From Myxococcota bacterium (GTDB lineage: Bacteria > Myxococcota_A > UBA796 > UBA9615 > JAKLKC01): a stretch of DNA of 64,000 bases. The DNA lies in NCBI GenBank assembly GCA_023150875.1, contig JAKLKC010000007.1, forward strand, positions 62,001 through 126,000, read 5' to 3'. Within the stretch, counting starts at the first letter, position 1, and each line of letters starts with the position of its first letter. The notes below the pieces were generated by a model. The model searched no databases. It had not been told where the DNA came from and saw nothing but the letters and a program-made list of their open reading frames with translations. The translations under genes and the position numbers were made by a program. Below are positions 34,606-45,164 of this stretch, piece by piece.

Positions 34606-37600
34606 TCAGGGCCCGCATGACGGATTCTCGAAGCCCGGCGTGCCGAGATCTCCCGCGCCGAAGCCATCCACGGCCGGGCACCAGGCCGCGATGTCGTCGT
34701 TGGCCAGGTCGTCGGTCTCGCCCGGGTCGAGGGAGAGGGCGACGCCCGGAGAGAACGCCCCCGCGCCCCAGGCGAAGGCGTCCAGGAGAGCGCCCCCCGG
34801 GGCGGTGATCGTCAGGGAGTCTCCGCCCTCGGCGAGGCTCGGACCGTTGCCGTACACGTAGTCGAGGACCACGTCGCCGTTCTGGAAGGGGTTGCCGTAG
34901 CGGCCGAGGACCGCGTATCCCCCCACCGGGACCTGGAGCGAGCCGGCGATGGTGGCGCTGCCGCCGGTCGTGGAGAGGGTGACCCCCTCCAACTCCAAGA
35001 TGTCGGCGCCGACGTTGGCCACCTCGAACCACTCGCCCAGGGAGTCCAACACCGCCTGGGGATCCGCCAGGATCTCGGTGATCACCAGGTCCCCGGCCAC
35101 CGGGGTCACCACCATCGGGCAGTGGTCGTTCGGGGCCCCCGGGGTCCCGAGATCGCCGGCGCCGAAGGTCGACTCGGCGAGGCACCACAGGGCCACGTCG
35201 TCGTTCAGATCCGGATCCAGGGCCCCGTCCGACAGGGTCAGCGATGCCCCGGTGGGCGCGTCGCCCACCCCCCAGCCGAAGGCGTCCAGCAGGGCCCCGC
35301 CGGGCGCCGTCAGGGTCAGCGTGTCGGTGCCGTTGTCCAGCAGTACCGCGTTGCCGTACAGCGCGTCCATCGTCACCCCGCCGTTCTGGCCGAGGTTGCC
35401 GTTGCGGCCCAGCACGGCGTACCCGCCGGGAGCGACGAGCACCGTGCTGTTCAGGGTGCGGCTGCCCCCGTTGGAAGCGACCGTCACTCCGTCCAGGTCG
35501 AGGGTGTCGCCGCTCAGGTTCAGCACCTCGAACCACTCGCCCCTGTTGTCGACCGCCGCCGTCGGGTTGATCATCACCTCCGAGATCACCAGGCTCCCCG
35601 GGACCGGGGCCACCGGGCAGCCGTCGTCGGCCACGCCCCCGCAGTCGTTGTCGAGCCCGTCACCGCAGACCTCGGCGAGGCCAGGGTTCACCAGGGGCTC
35701 GGCGTCGTCGCAGTCGCCCGCGCACAGGGCGTAGCCGTCGCCGTCGGCGTCCGCCTCGCCGGCGGGCACCACCTCGTCGCAGTCGTTGTCGGTCCCGTCG
35801 CACGCCTCCGGGGCGCCGTCGTAGGTGGCGGCGTCCTGGTCGTTGCAGTCGGCCTCGCACCGGCGCTGGCCATCGCCGTCCGCGTCCCGCTCGCCCCGGG
35901 GGACGAGACCGTTGCAGTCGTTGTCCGCGCCGTCGCAGTACTCCAATGCGCCGGGGTGGGTGTAGGCGCTGGTGTCGTCGCAGTCGTCCGTGGTGCCGCC
36001 GCACGAGGCGGGCGTGCTGTATCCGTCGCCGTCGTCGTCGACGGTCAGCCCGTCGTCGGCGCCGCCGTCACAGTCCTGGTCGATGCCGTCGCAGATCTCG
36101 GCCGCGGCGGGGTTCACCGTCGGATCGGCGTCGTCGCAGTCGTCCCGGGTGCCCTCGCATGAGACGAGGGAAGTGTGTCCATCGGCGTCGGCATCGAAGG
36201 TCAGGCCGTCGTCCACCGCGCCGTCGCAGTCGTCGTCCAGCCCGTCGCAGACTTCGACCGCCCCCGCGTACACCGCCGCCAGTCCATCGTCGCAGTCGTC
36301 CCGGGTGCCCTCGCACGAGCCCGCGGTGCTGTGGCCGTCGCCGTCGGCGTCGAAGGTCAGGCCATCGTCGGCGCCCCCGTCGCAGTCCTGGTCGACGCCG
36401 TCACAGATCTCCACCGCGGCGGGGTTCACCGCCGGATCGGCGTCGTCGCAGTCGTCCCGGGTGCCCTCGCACGAGGCGAGGGAGGTGTGCCCGTCGGCGT
36501 CGACGTCGAAGGTCAGGCCGTCGTCCACCGCGCCGTCGCAGTCGTCGTCCAGCCCGTCACAGATCTCGGCCGCCCCGGCGTACACCGTCGCCAGTCCGTC
36601 GTCGCAGTCGTCCCGGGTGCCGTCGCAGGAGTCGGCGGTGCTGTGGCCGTCGCCGTCGGCGTCGATGGTCAGGCCGTCGTCGGCGCCCCCGTCGCAGTCT
36701 TGATCGACCCCGTCGCAGGTCTCGGCCGCGGCGGGGTTCACCGCCGGATCGGCGTCGTCGCAGTCGTCCCGGGTACCGCCGCAGGAGGCGGCGGACGTGT
36801 ATCCGTCCGCGTCCGCATCGGCGGTCAGCCCCTCGTCCGCTTCGCCGTCGCAGTCGTCGTCGAGCCCGTTGCACCGCTCGGCCGCCCCCGGCCACGCTGC
36901 CGCGTCCTGGTCGTTGCAGTCCCCGTCGCAGGGCGTGAGCCCGTCTCCGTCCTGGTCCCTCTCCGAGTAGGGAACCACCCCGTCGCAGTCGTCGTCCACG
37001 CCGTCGCAGATCTCCGCCACGTCCGGGTGGACGGTGGCATCGGCGTCGTCGCAGTCGTCATGGGTGCCCTCGCACGAGGCGATGGACGTGTAGCCATCCG
37101 CATCGGCGTCGAACGTGAGCCCCTCGTCCACCGCGCCGTCGCAGTCGTCGTCCACCCCGTCGCACGTCTCGACCGCACCGGGGAAGGCGGTGGCGTCCGC
37201 GTCGTCGCAGTCGTCATGGGTGCCCTCGCACGAGGCGAGAGACGTGAACCCGTCCGCGTCGGCGTCGAAGGTAAGCCCGTCGTCGACCGCGCCGTCGCAG
37301 TCCTCGTCCACCCCGTTGCACGTCTCGACTGCACCCGGGAAGGCCGTCGCGTCGGCATCGTCGCAGTCGTCATGGCTTCCTTCGCACGAGGCGAGGGACG
37401 TGAACCCGTCCGCGTCGGCGTCGAAGGTCAGGCCGTCATCCACTTCCCCATCGCAGTCCTCGTCCACCCCGTCGCAGGTCTCGGCCGCGCTCGGGCTGAC
37501 CGCGGGGTCTGCGTCGTTGCAGTCGTCGTGGGTCCCGCCGCAGGACTCGATGCTGCTGTGGCCATCTCCGTCCAGGTCGAAGGTCAGCCCCTCGTCCACC

Positions 37601-40600
37601 TCCCCGTCGCAGTCGCCGTCCACCCCGTCGCACGCCTCGATGCCGCCCGGGAAGGCCGTGGCGTCGCCGTCCTCGCAGTCCGTCGCGTCGACGATGTACC
37701 CCTCCTGGGGGCCGTCCCGGACGCCCCACGGCGCGTCCGGATCCCCGAAGCCGTCGGCGTCGGCGTCGGCGTACCAGGGCCCCCCGCCGTGTAGACGTGG
37801 CCGTGGTGCGCCGCGCCCGAGAGGCCCCCGTACACCCACGGGCCCCAGAGCTGGCCGCCCCCCGAGGCCGGGTCCACCAGCACCCGGGCTCTCCAGTGGT
37901 GGCCGGTCCCGGCGGTCAGGCCGGACAGGGCCTGCTGCAAGGCCGTTCCGCCGAGGCCGCTGTCCACCCAGCTCTCGCCCCGCACGGTGTCCGTGCCGTC
38001 GAAGGGCTGCCCCAGCGCCCGGACCTCCACCTCCAGCTTGACCCGCGACCTCCCCCGGGCGGCGCGCGCCAGGGCCATGGCCACGTCGAAGCCGTCCTCG
38101 GCGTCGGAGGTCAGCCCCGGTGCCACGGGAGTCGTCTCGCCGGGCTGGCGCGCCTGGGCCGCCAGGGCGAGGCCGGGGCCAGTCCCGTCGCCGCCGTTTC
38201 CCAGGTACAAGGAGGCCCGACCCTCGTTCGACTCGCCGCCGTCATGCGTGTAGGCCCCCACGACGACGTCCCCGAACCCATCCCCGTTCACGTCCCCTGC
38301 CGATGACACCGAGTACCCAAACGCCGCCGAGGACTGGTCGGGCTCCGCGGTCCAGGCGGGTGACGCCTGGAGGCCGCTCGCGGAGCCCAGGAACACGTAG
38401 GCCCGGCCCTCGTATGCCTCCCCGCCATCGTGCTGATCCGCCCCCACGATGACGTCCCCGTACCCGTCCCCATCCACGTCCCCCGCCGAAGACACCGACC
38501 GCCCGAACGTCGCCCCGGACTGGTCGGACTCCGCGGTCCACGAAGCGGCCGCCTCCAGACCGCTGGCCGAGCCCAGGTACAGGAAGGCCCGGCCCTCGTC
38601 CGTCTCCCCGTTGTCGTATCGGTGGGCCCCCACGACGACGTCCCCGTAACCGTCCCCGTTCACGTCACCCGCCGCCGCCACCGAGCCCCCGAAGTACGCG
38701 CCCGCGTGGTCGGGCTCCGCCGTCCAAGACGGGGATGCCTGGAGGCCGTTGGCGGATCCCAGGTACAGGAAGGCCCGGCCCTCGTTCGACTCCCCGCCGT
38801 CGTGCTCGTACGCCCCCACGACCACGTCGCCGTAACCGTCCCCGTTCACGTCACCCGCCGACGACACCGACCACCCGAAGGACGCATAGTCCTGGTCGGA
38901 CTCCGCGGTCCACGAAGGCGACGCCTGAAGCCCGCTCGCGGAGCCCAGGAACAACGTGGCTCGGCCCTCGTACGTCTGCCCGTTGGAGAAGTAGGGCGCC
39001 CCCACGATCACGTCCCCGTAGCCGTCCCCGTTCACGTCGCCCGCCGACGACACGGAAGATCCGAACATCGCCGGGCTCTGGTCCGACTCCGCCGTCCACG
39101 AAGGCGACGCCTGGAGCCCGCTCGCCGAGCCCAGGTACAGGAAGGCCGCGCCCTCGTACGCCTCTCCGTTTGCACAGTAAGCCGCGCCCACCACCACGTC
39201 CCCGTACCCGTCCCCGTTCACGTCACCCGCGGACGCCACCGACCACCCGAAGTACGCGCCCGCCTGGTCGGGCTCCGCGGTCCACGAAGGCGACGCCTGG
39301 AGCCCGCTCGCGGAGCCCAGGAAGAGGTAGGCCCGGCCCTCGTTCGTCTCCCCGTTGTCGTACGAGGCCGCCCCCACGACCACGTCCCCATACCCGTCCC
39401 CGTTCACGTCACCCGCCGACGCCACCGAGTATCCGAAGTACCCGCTCGCCTGGTCTGACTCCCCCGTCCACGAAGACGACGTCGCCAGGCCGCTCCCCGA
39501 GCCGAGGTATACGAAGGCCCGGCCCTCGTCCGTCTCCCCGTGGTCGTACCCGTAGGCCCCGACGACGACGTCCCCGTACCCGTCCCCGTTCACGTCGCCC
39601 GCCGGCGCTACGGAATGCCCGAAGTAGGCGCCCGCCTGGTCGGGCTCCGCCGTCCACGATGGCGACGCCCGGAGCCCGCTCGCCGAGCCCAGGTACAGGA
39701 ACGCCCCTCCCTCGTCCGTCTGCCCACCGTCGTACCGATACACCCCTACGACGACGTCGCCGTACCCGTCCCCGTTCACATCACCCGCCGGCGCCACCGC
39801 AAACCCGAAGTACGCGGATGCCTGATCGGACTCCGCCGTCCACGCGGGCGACGGAGAGAGGCCACTCGCGGAGCCCAGGAACACGAAAGCCCCCCCCTCG
39901 TCCGTCTGCCCGTCGTCGTACCGATACGCCCCCACGACGATATCGCCGTACCCGTCCCCGTTCACATCGCCTGCCGGCGCCACCGACCACCCGAAGTTCG
40001 CGGATGCCTGGTCGGACTCCGCCGTCCACGCGGGTGACGGAGAGAGGCCACTCGCGGAGCCCAGGAACACGAAAGCCCGGCCCTCGTCCGTGGCCCCGTG
40101 GTCATACCCGTAGGCCCCCACCACGACGTCCCCGTACCCGTCCCCGTTCACATCGCCCGCTGACGCCACCGACCACCCGAAGGCCGCCAAATCCTGGTCG
40201 GACTCCGCCGTCCACGCAGGCGAGTTCGAGGGGTTGCCCGGGGAACCCAAGTAGAGGAAGGCGCGGCCCTCGTTGGACTGCCCGTTGTCGTAACCGTGTG
40301 CCCCCACGACGATGTCGCCGTACCCGTCCCCGTTCACGTCACCCGCCGACGCCACCGACCACCCGAGGGCCGCCCCCGCCTGGTCGGACTCCGTCGTCCA
40401 CGAGGGGTACGAATCGAGGCCGTAACCGGTGCCCCGGTAAAGGTAGACCCGACCCTCGTCCGACTGCCCGTTATCGTAGTCGCACGCCCCCACGGCGACG
40501 TCCCCGTACCCGTCCCCGTTCACGTCCCCCGCCGACGCCACCGAACAACCGAACCGTGCGTAGGCCTGGTCGGACTCCGCGGTCCAAGCGGGCGACGTCG

Positions 40601-41585
40601 AGAGGCCGCTCGCGGAGCCCAGGAACAGGAAGGCCCGGCCCTCGTCGGTCTGTCCATTGTCATAGGTGAGAGCGCCGACCACGACGTCCCCGTACCCGTC
40701 TCCGTTCACGTCGCCCGCCGACGCCACCGATTGCCCGAAGTACGCGCTCGCCTGGTCGGACTCCGCCGTCCAAGCCTCCACCGCCAGCAGGGGGTCGACC
40801 GTCACGGGGCCCACGGCCCCGGAGTCGTCGACCACCAGGCGCACGCCGCCCGCGGACGCCTCCATGGTCGCCGGCAGGTCCACTCCCCGGCCGTCCCAGG
40901 CCCGCAGTCCCGCGTATCGCAGGGGGTCGCCGCCAGGCCACCGGAGCACCGCCGACGTCCCCGCGGCCTCCACCTCCACGTCCGCCCCGCCGACCGCGAC
41001 CTCCAGCACCAGCGGCCCGTCGCCCCGCGGGGGCGAGGCGAGGGTGAAGCCCTGCTCCAGTCCTTCCCGGCGGTTCTCCCACCACTCCACCACGTCGCCC
41101 CGGGCGTAATCCACCCGCGTGAGGCAGCGGTCCTGCTCGTCCCGACGGCCCGTCGCGTCGCATCCCCCCTCCGCGGGGATCGCGCCCGGGGCCGCCCGCA
41201 GCGATCCGCCGCGACCCCATCCCCGCAGCGACAGCGAAACCCCCGCGCCGTCCCCGCCCTGGCCCCGCGGGCCGACCCTCACCCCTTCGGGGCCCTAGCG
41301 CGCCACCAGCCCCTGGGAGCGGTTGCTCGCCTCGTAGCCCTCCTCCCCCGCCGCGCGGAAGCGATACTCCCCCGCCGCGATCCGGGAGATCGCGTCCTCC
41401 TGCCACCCCGGATCGACCGCCGGCGCGGAGCCGGCCGCCGCCGCGGCCACCGCCGCCTCGCCGCGCGACCCGCCCGTGGCGGGCGCGTCGCCCCCTGCCC
41501 CACCCCGACACCCGGTCCCGAGCACCCACGCGAGGACGCCGAGGACCAGCGCCCTCCGCCCGACCTGCACCCGCCACTGCCGCAT
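34606..41585 (-). pseudogene. Disrupted paralogue of the giant FG-GAP/MopE/lamin-tail lipoprotein
   Basis: The domain order is the same as in the adjacent intact gene: lipoprotein signal (MRQWRVQVGRRALVLGVLAW.. with lipobox LGTGC), N-terminal domain, 14 FG-GAP repeats, linker, 14 MopE-type repeats, two lamin-tail domains ending at 34606. Two lesions break it. First, an in-frame TAG at 41295-41297 after RSQGLVAR, where the intact copy reads RLDPQG. Second, at 37780-37785 a run of six C replaces the seven C found at the matching site of the intact copy (31020-31026), shifting the frame at TAGGPWYADADADG. Each half remains open and well conserved, so the damage is recent. Either lesion alone could be a sequencing error or slippage; both together support loss of function. 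The repeats may still recombine with the intact copy. Confidence 0.8.
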
Positions 41586-42024
41586 CGCCACCCCGCAGGC
41601 TGCGGCAAATGCGACCCCGCAGCGTCGGCCACATGGAGGCCCCATCCCCCCTCCGCTGGCTCGCCCGCGCCTATGACAGGCGTGCAGTCCCTCCGGCAAC
41701 CCAAAACTGGCCGGGCCGCCCGGACACCCGCAGCGAACGACATGCAACGCGCTGAAATTGCACGGGTTCTTGACGCCAGCCAAGAGAGTCCCTCGGACCC
41801 GTCGGTGCGCCGAACCAAACTACGCCGGCACGGACCGCTTCCGCCTCGCCCGGGAGGGGGATCCGCCGGTCTGGCGCCTCTTGGAGGTCATCGGCGACCC
41901 GATCCGAGCCGCGTCCTCGCCCTCCGCCGGTGTCTGCGTGCCCTCCGGGGAGGGTGGCGCGCCACGGCACCCGCCACACCCGTCCGGCCGTGGCAAAGGC
42001 CAGGAAGCACGCGCGTGCTGCCCG
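41586..42024. other. Intergenic region holding a gene fragment
   Basis: These 439 bp lie between the lipoprotein pseudogene and the next minus-strand lipoprotein gene. A lower-GC portion (about 41700-41800, with GAAATTGCACGGGTTCTTGACG) is followed by the degraded gene fragment at 41818-41917. The rest shows no credible gene. The promoter of the pseudogene, if any, should be here. Confidence 0.5.
41818..41917 (+). pseudogene. Fragment of the NADase-type glycan-binding protein gene
   Basis: The translation YAGTDRFRLAREGDPPVWRLLEVIGDP matches the last residues of the intact gene at 26201-27091 (YAGTGRFRFAREGDPPVWRLVEVIGDPD). Nucleotide similarity continues past the intact gene's stop into GAGCCGCGT (41908-41916 against 27092-27100), and the TGA itself reads CGA here. 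Nothing upstream of 41818 matches. It is therefore an isolated ~100-bp 3' piece copied by duplication or rearrangement, about 15 kb from its parent and just upstream of the duplicated lipoprotein. Confidence 0.7.
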
Positions 42025-42603
42025 CTACTCGGGGAGCGTGGCCGCGAGGAGGTCCGAGAACGTCCCCTCCGCCGCGAGGCCCGCGCCCGTCTCTTCGTGC
42101 TCCATGTTCACTTCGAACGACCCGGAGACGACGAAGTAGTGCGTGGTCTGGATGTCCAGTTCCCCGACCGCATCGAGCGTGATCGTACCGCTCGTCGCGT
42201 AGTAGTGGTCGCCCCCGGCGTTGTACGGCATCGTGAACACGGTGACGCCGGCTCCCTCCAGCAGCACCGGGAACGTCCCGCTGGCGAGCGGGTCGATCTG
42301 CGCGCCGACCGTGAGTCCCCAGGTGTCCCCGCCCTCGGTGAAGACCAGATCGAACACCTTGGGTTCCCCCGCGGCCGGAGAGAGGTGGTGGCCAAGTACG
42401 CCGTAGGGATCGTCGGGATCCCCGCACGGCACCTCGTAGGAGGCGGTGATCTCCTCGACCCCGGTGATGTTCAGGTGGACACTTCCGGTGGGCAGCCCGT
42501 TGGTGCACGTGTCCGGGTCGTCCCCGGTCCCCCCGTCAGCGCCGGGACACCCCGCGAGCGCCAGCCCACATGCCGCCAACCACGCAACGCCAGGAGCACG
42601 CAT
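42025..42603 (-). CDS. Lipoprotein of unknown function
   Basis: The protein is 192 residues. MRAPGVAWLAACGLALAGC is a lipoprotein signal with cysteine at position 19, followed by a short GADGGTGDDPDT linker. The remaining ~150 residues look like a single beta-rich domain (GSVHLNITGVEEITASYEV, TFPVLLEGAGVTVFTMPYN, YYATSGTITLDAVGELDIQTTHYFVVSGSFEVNME), reminiscent of 'DUF'-type secreted domains; no family is named with confidence. The ATG at 42603 has GGAGG directly upstream on the coding strand, and this decides it over an in-frame ATG at 42660. Stands alone. Confidence 0.75.
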   Translation of the reverse strand: MRAPGVAWLAACGLALAGCPGADGGTGDDPDTCTNGLPTGSVHLNITGVEEITASYEVPCGDPDDPYGVLGHHLSPAAGEPKVFDLVFTEGGDTWGLTVGAQIDPLASGTFPVLLEGAGVTVFTMPYNAGGDHYYATSGTITLDAVGELDIQTTHYFVVSGSFEVNMEHEETGAGLAAEGTFSDLLAATLPE

Positions 42604-42923
42604 CGAACCTCCGCCGAACACGCGGCCAAGCACTCCGCCGGCCGGTCCGGGTCGCATCATGCGCCACCGAAATCTCCCGTGTCAAGGCGAATTCGCGGGG
42701 ACGACGGTGCGATTGCGTCAGTCAGGCATCCGACCCGCTGTGGCCGCGCCCGGCGAGCCAGGATGGAGAACCCGTTGGTGTCGCCCGGAACCCGGGCGAG
42801 TCCGTCCTCGGTGGCGTCCGCGGCCCACGACTCGACGGGCTCGGCCACACCGTGGAGCATGGCGGACCCGGTGGCGTTGCCTCGCACGGCGTCGAACGGG
42901 GTCCCCCCGCGCCCCCCCGCCGG
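42604..42923. other. Intergenic region, nothing clear
   Basis: These 320 bp separate two minus-strand genes. A 76-codon minus-strand frame (42657-42887) is open but has no recognisable domain and no good ribosome site, so it is not called. The stretch is somewhat poorer in G+C than the genes and presumably holds the promoter of the lipoprotein gene. Confidence 0.5.
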
Positions 42924-43604
42924 TCAGTCCAAGTTCCCGTCCGCGGTGATCTCGGTGGACATGGCCTCGCCGAAGGTGAAGGCGGGATCGGTGAGGTAGC
43001 CGGGGTTGGCGCCGGGGTAGCCCAGGTGGCAGGCCGCCCCCGCGCTGGCGAAGAAGGCGAGCTTGGCGAGCTGGACCGCGAAGCCCATCTCGGCGACCTC
43101 GGCGAGGGAGGTCTCCAGCGCCGCCTCCCTCTCCTCGGGCTCCAGGTCCTCGAAGATCGCCCCCTCCCGCACCCGGCCGGCGTGGACGTCCAGCACCAGG
43201 ACCAGCAGCGGCACGTAGGGCTCCGCGGGAAGCTCCGGGTCGAAGAAGAGGGCCGGCGCCCCCACGTCGATGCCCCCCGGCGCCCCGGTGGGGTCCCGGT
43301 GCCTCCCCGGCACCACCGCGTCCACCAGGGCGGCGATGGCGCGCCCCTCCGGCGTGTCCGGGGCCCCCCCCAAGTGGGGCAGGTCCTGGGCCCCTCCCGA
43401 GGGAGGCAACCCCTCCACGTCGTGCTCCACGCAGGACTCCGGGGCGGCGCTGTCGTCGTCCCCGGTGGCGTCGTCGTCGCCTCCCCCGGTGTCGTCGTCG
43501 TCGCCCGCCTGCGGGCCCGTGCAGGCCCCGATGGGCCAGGAGGCCAGCAGCAGGGCCGCCAGGCGGTTGAACTCCCTCCGGCTCGTCCCGCTCGGGCGGT
43601 CCAT
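42924..43604 (-). CDS. Small subunit of a GMC oxidoreductase (gluconate 2-dehydrogenase subunit 3-like), Tat lipoprotein
   Basis: The protein is 226 residues. SRREFNRLAALLLASWPIGAC combines a twin-arginine motif with a lipobox-like end (cysteine at 28), so it is probably a Tat-exported lipoprotein. An Asp-rich tether (DDDDTGGGDDDATGDDDS) follows. The rest includes GRAIAALVDAVVPGRHRDPTG, the typical start of gluconate 2-dehydrogenase subunit 3 ('...A..D.iiP....PGA'), and a C-terminal LAKLAFFASAGAACHLGYPGANPGY. Subunit 3 proteins are exported with, and support, a flavoprotein dehydrogenase. Its ATG overlaps the stop of the GMC gene (TGATG), so the pair is translationally coupled. Confidence 0.75.
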   Translation of the reverse strand: MDRPSGTSRREFNRLAALLLASWPIGACTGPQAGDDDDTGGGDDDATGDDDSAAPESCVEHDVEGLPPSGGAQDLPHLGGAPDTPEGRAIAALVDAVVPGRHRDPTGAPGGIDVGAPALFFDPELPAEPYVPLLVLVLDVHAGRVREGAIFEDLEPEEREAALETSLAEVAEMGFAVQLAKLAFFASAGAACHLGYPGANPGYLTDPAFTFGEAMSTEITADGNLD

Positions 43605-45052
43605 CAGCCCACCTCCAGGATCCGCTCGGCGGCGCGCTCGGCCACGGCGGCGATGGTCAGGGCGGGGTTCACCCCCAGCGCGTAGGGGATCGCGCTGGCG
43701 TCGCAGACGTACAAGTTATCGTAACCATGGACCTTTCCGTACCCGTCCACCACCCCCTCCTCTGCCCCGGTGCCCATGCGGCAGGCCCCCAGCAAGTGGG
43801 CGGACGTGGTGCCCGCCAGCTCCCGCGGGACCGCCGGCACCAGCGTCGTGCCGCTGGCCTTGGCGACCCCCGCCATGATCCCCTCCACCCGGTCCAGGTA
43901 GGCGTCGTAGGCGGTGCGGTCCCTCTCCTCCACGTCGGCGGTGCCGTCCCCCCGGAGCACCACCGCCCGGTGGCCGTCCGCCAGGCCCAGCGCCGAGAAG
44001 CCGATGAGCCGGCGGGGGTAGACCTGCTCCACGAACCGCTTGTACTCCATCCCCCAGGACCGGGGCGGCAGGACGGGATGGGACGCCGCCTCCAGGCTCG
44101 CCGCCAGCACCGAGGGCTCGAAGCCGCCGCCGGGGTGGAGGGTGAAGCCCTCCTCCTCGAACCAGTGGAAGCTCATCACCGAGCCGTTGTCGGTGCCCAT
44201 GTAGGCGTAGTAGTCCTGGACCTCGGGCCAGTCGGCGGGGAGGATCCCCAGGAAGGCGTGCTCGCCGTTGGTGTTGAACCCCTCCCCCACCCGGGGGCTC
44301 AGGGCGGGCAGGTAGGGGGCCGAGCGCAGCAGGAGGGCGGGGGTGTGGATCCCCCCGGCCCCGACGATCACCCGGGGCGCCGACACCTCCAGGGCCTCCC
44401 CGTCCCGGATGTAACGGACGACGTACTCCGCCCCCGCGGGCTCGATCCGGTCCACCTGGCAGCCGGGGCGGAACTCCACCCCCGCCGCCTCCGCCACCGG
44501 GACGTAGCTGTGGAGCAGCGTCCACTTGCGGTCGAAGGTGCAGCCCTGGGTCGAGAAGCCGCAGTGGACGCACCCCACCAGGTTCATCCGCGCCCTCTCG
44601 CAGCTCGCCCCCGCCATGTCCAGGATCCGCGCGAAGAGGCCCCCGGCCTTGGGGACCTCCCCCCAGCCCACCTGCCGGACCCTCAGCATGTCCTCGGCCC
44701 TGTCGTAGTAGGGGTCGAGGGCCTCCCGGGTGAGCTCCTCGGGCCAGTACCGCGCGCCCGAGGCGTCCGTCACCTGGAAGCTCTTGCGGGGCATCCGGAA
44801 GTGGGCGCCGTCCATGGGGATCGAGGCGCCCCCCACCAGGCCGCCGGTGCGGAAGGCGACGTTCCCCGACGAGACGAACAGCTCCATCACCGATTGGATG
44901 TACCGGGGATCGTCCGACTGGCGGAAGTCGGCGCTGGACCAGCGGGGCCCCCGCTCCAGCACCAGCACCCGCATGCCCCCCTCCCCGAGGCGAGTGGCAG
45001 GCACGGTGCCGCCGTAGCCCGAGCCGATGCACACCGCGTCGAACGACTCCAT
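43604..45052 (-). CDS. GMC-family FAD-dependent oxidoreductase (cholesterol oxidase-like)
   Basis: The protein is 482 residues. The N-terminal FAD-binding motif FDAVCIGSGYGGTVPATRL (GxGxxG) and VLVLERG place FAD. GGASIPMDGAHFRMP, VGAGGIHTPALLLRS and the C-terminal CDASAIPYALGVNPALTIAAVAERAA are classic GMC blocks, including the NPxxT-like ending. The enzyme should oxidise an alcohol group using FAD; the substrate (sterol, sugar, other alcohol) cannot be read. The ATG at 45052 starts six residues before the FAD motif. It has no signal peptide of its own and may be exported by hitch-hiking on the Tat-bearing small subunit encoded next. The carboxylase genes upstream are on the same strand, separated by about 110 bp. 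Confidence 0.85.
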   Translation of the reverse strand: MESFDAVCIGSGYGGTVPATRLGEGGMRVLVLERGPRWSSADFRQSDDPRYIQSVMELFVSSGNVAFRTGGLVGGASIPMDGAHFRMPRKSFQVTDASGARYWPEELTREALDPYYDRAEDMLRVRQVGWGEVPKAGGLFARILDMAGASCERARMNLVGCVHCGFSTQGCTFDRKWTLLHSYVPVAEAAGVEFRPGCQVDRIEPAGAEYVVRYIRDGEALEVSAPRVIVGAGGIHTPALLLRSAPYLPALSPRVGEGFNTNGEHAFLGILPADWPEVQDYYAYMGTDNGSVMSFHWFEEEGFTLHPGGGFEPSVLAASLEAASHPVLPPRSWGMEYKRFVEQVYPRRLIGFSALGLADGHRAVVLRGDGTADVEERDRTAYDAYLDRVEGIMAGVAKASGTTLVPAVPRELAGTTSAHLLGACRMGTGAEEGVVDGYGKVHGYDNLYVCDASAIPYALGVNPALTIAAVAERAAERILEVG

Positions 45053-45164
45053 CGGGACCTCCGGGGCGTCATCCCTGGTGACCTCGGGCCAGGGGCGGCG
45101 GCGATGATACACCCTCGGGCCAAGTCCCCGATTGCTGCGGGCTTTCAGCCCCCAGGCGCCGTCC

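Noticed and set aside
28900..37700. Regular ~150-bp DNA periodicity as a noncoding repeat array
   Set aside because: It is the coding echo of MopE-type and FG-GAP protein repeats in frame on the minus strand.
34606..41585. Programmed frameshifting as explanation for the split frames
   Set aside because: No slippery heptamer-stimulator context is evident and the separate TAG at 41295 would remain.
42657..42887. 76-residue minus-strand ORF
   Set aside because: No domain, no good ribosome site, low-complexity end; likely chance in GC-rich DNA.
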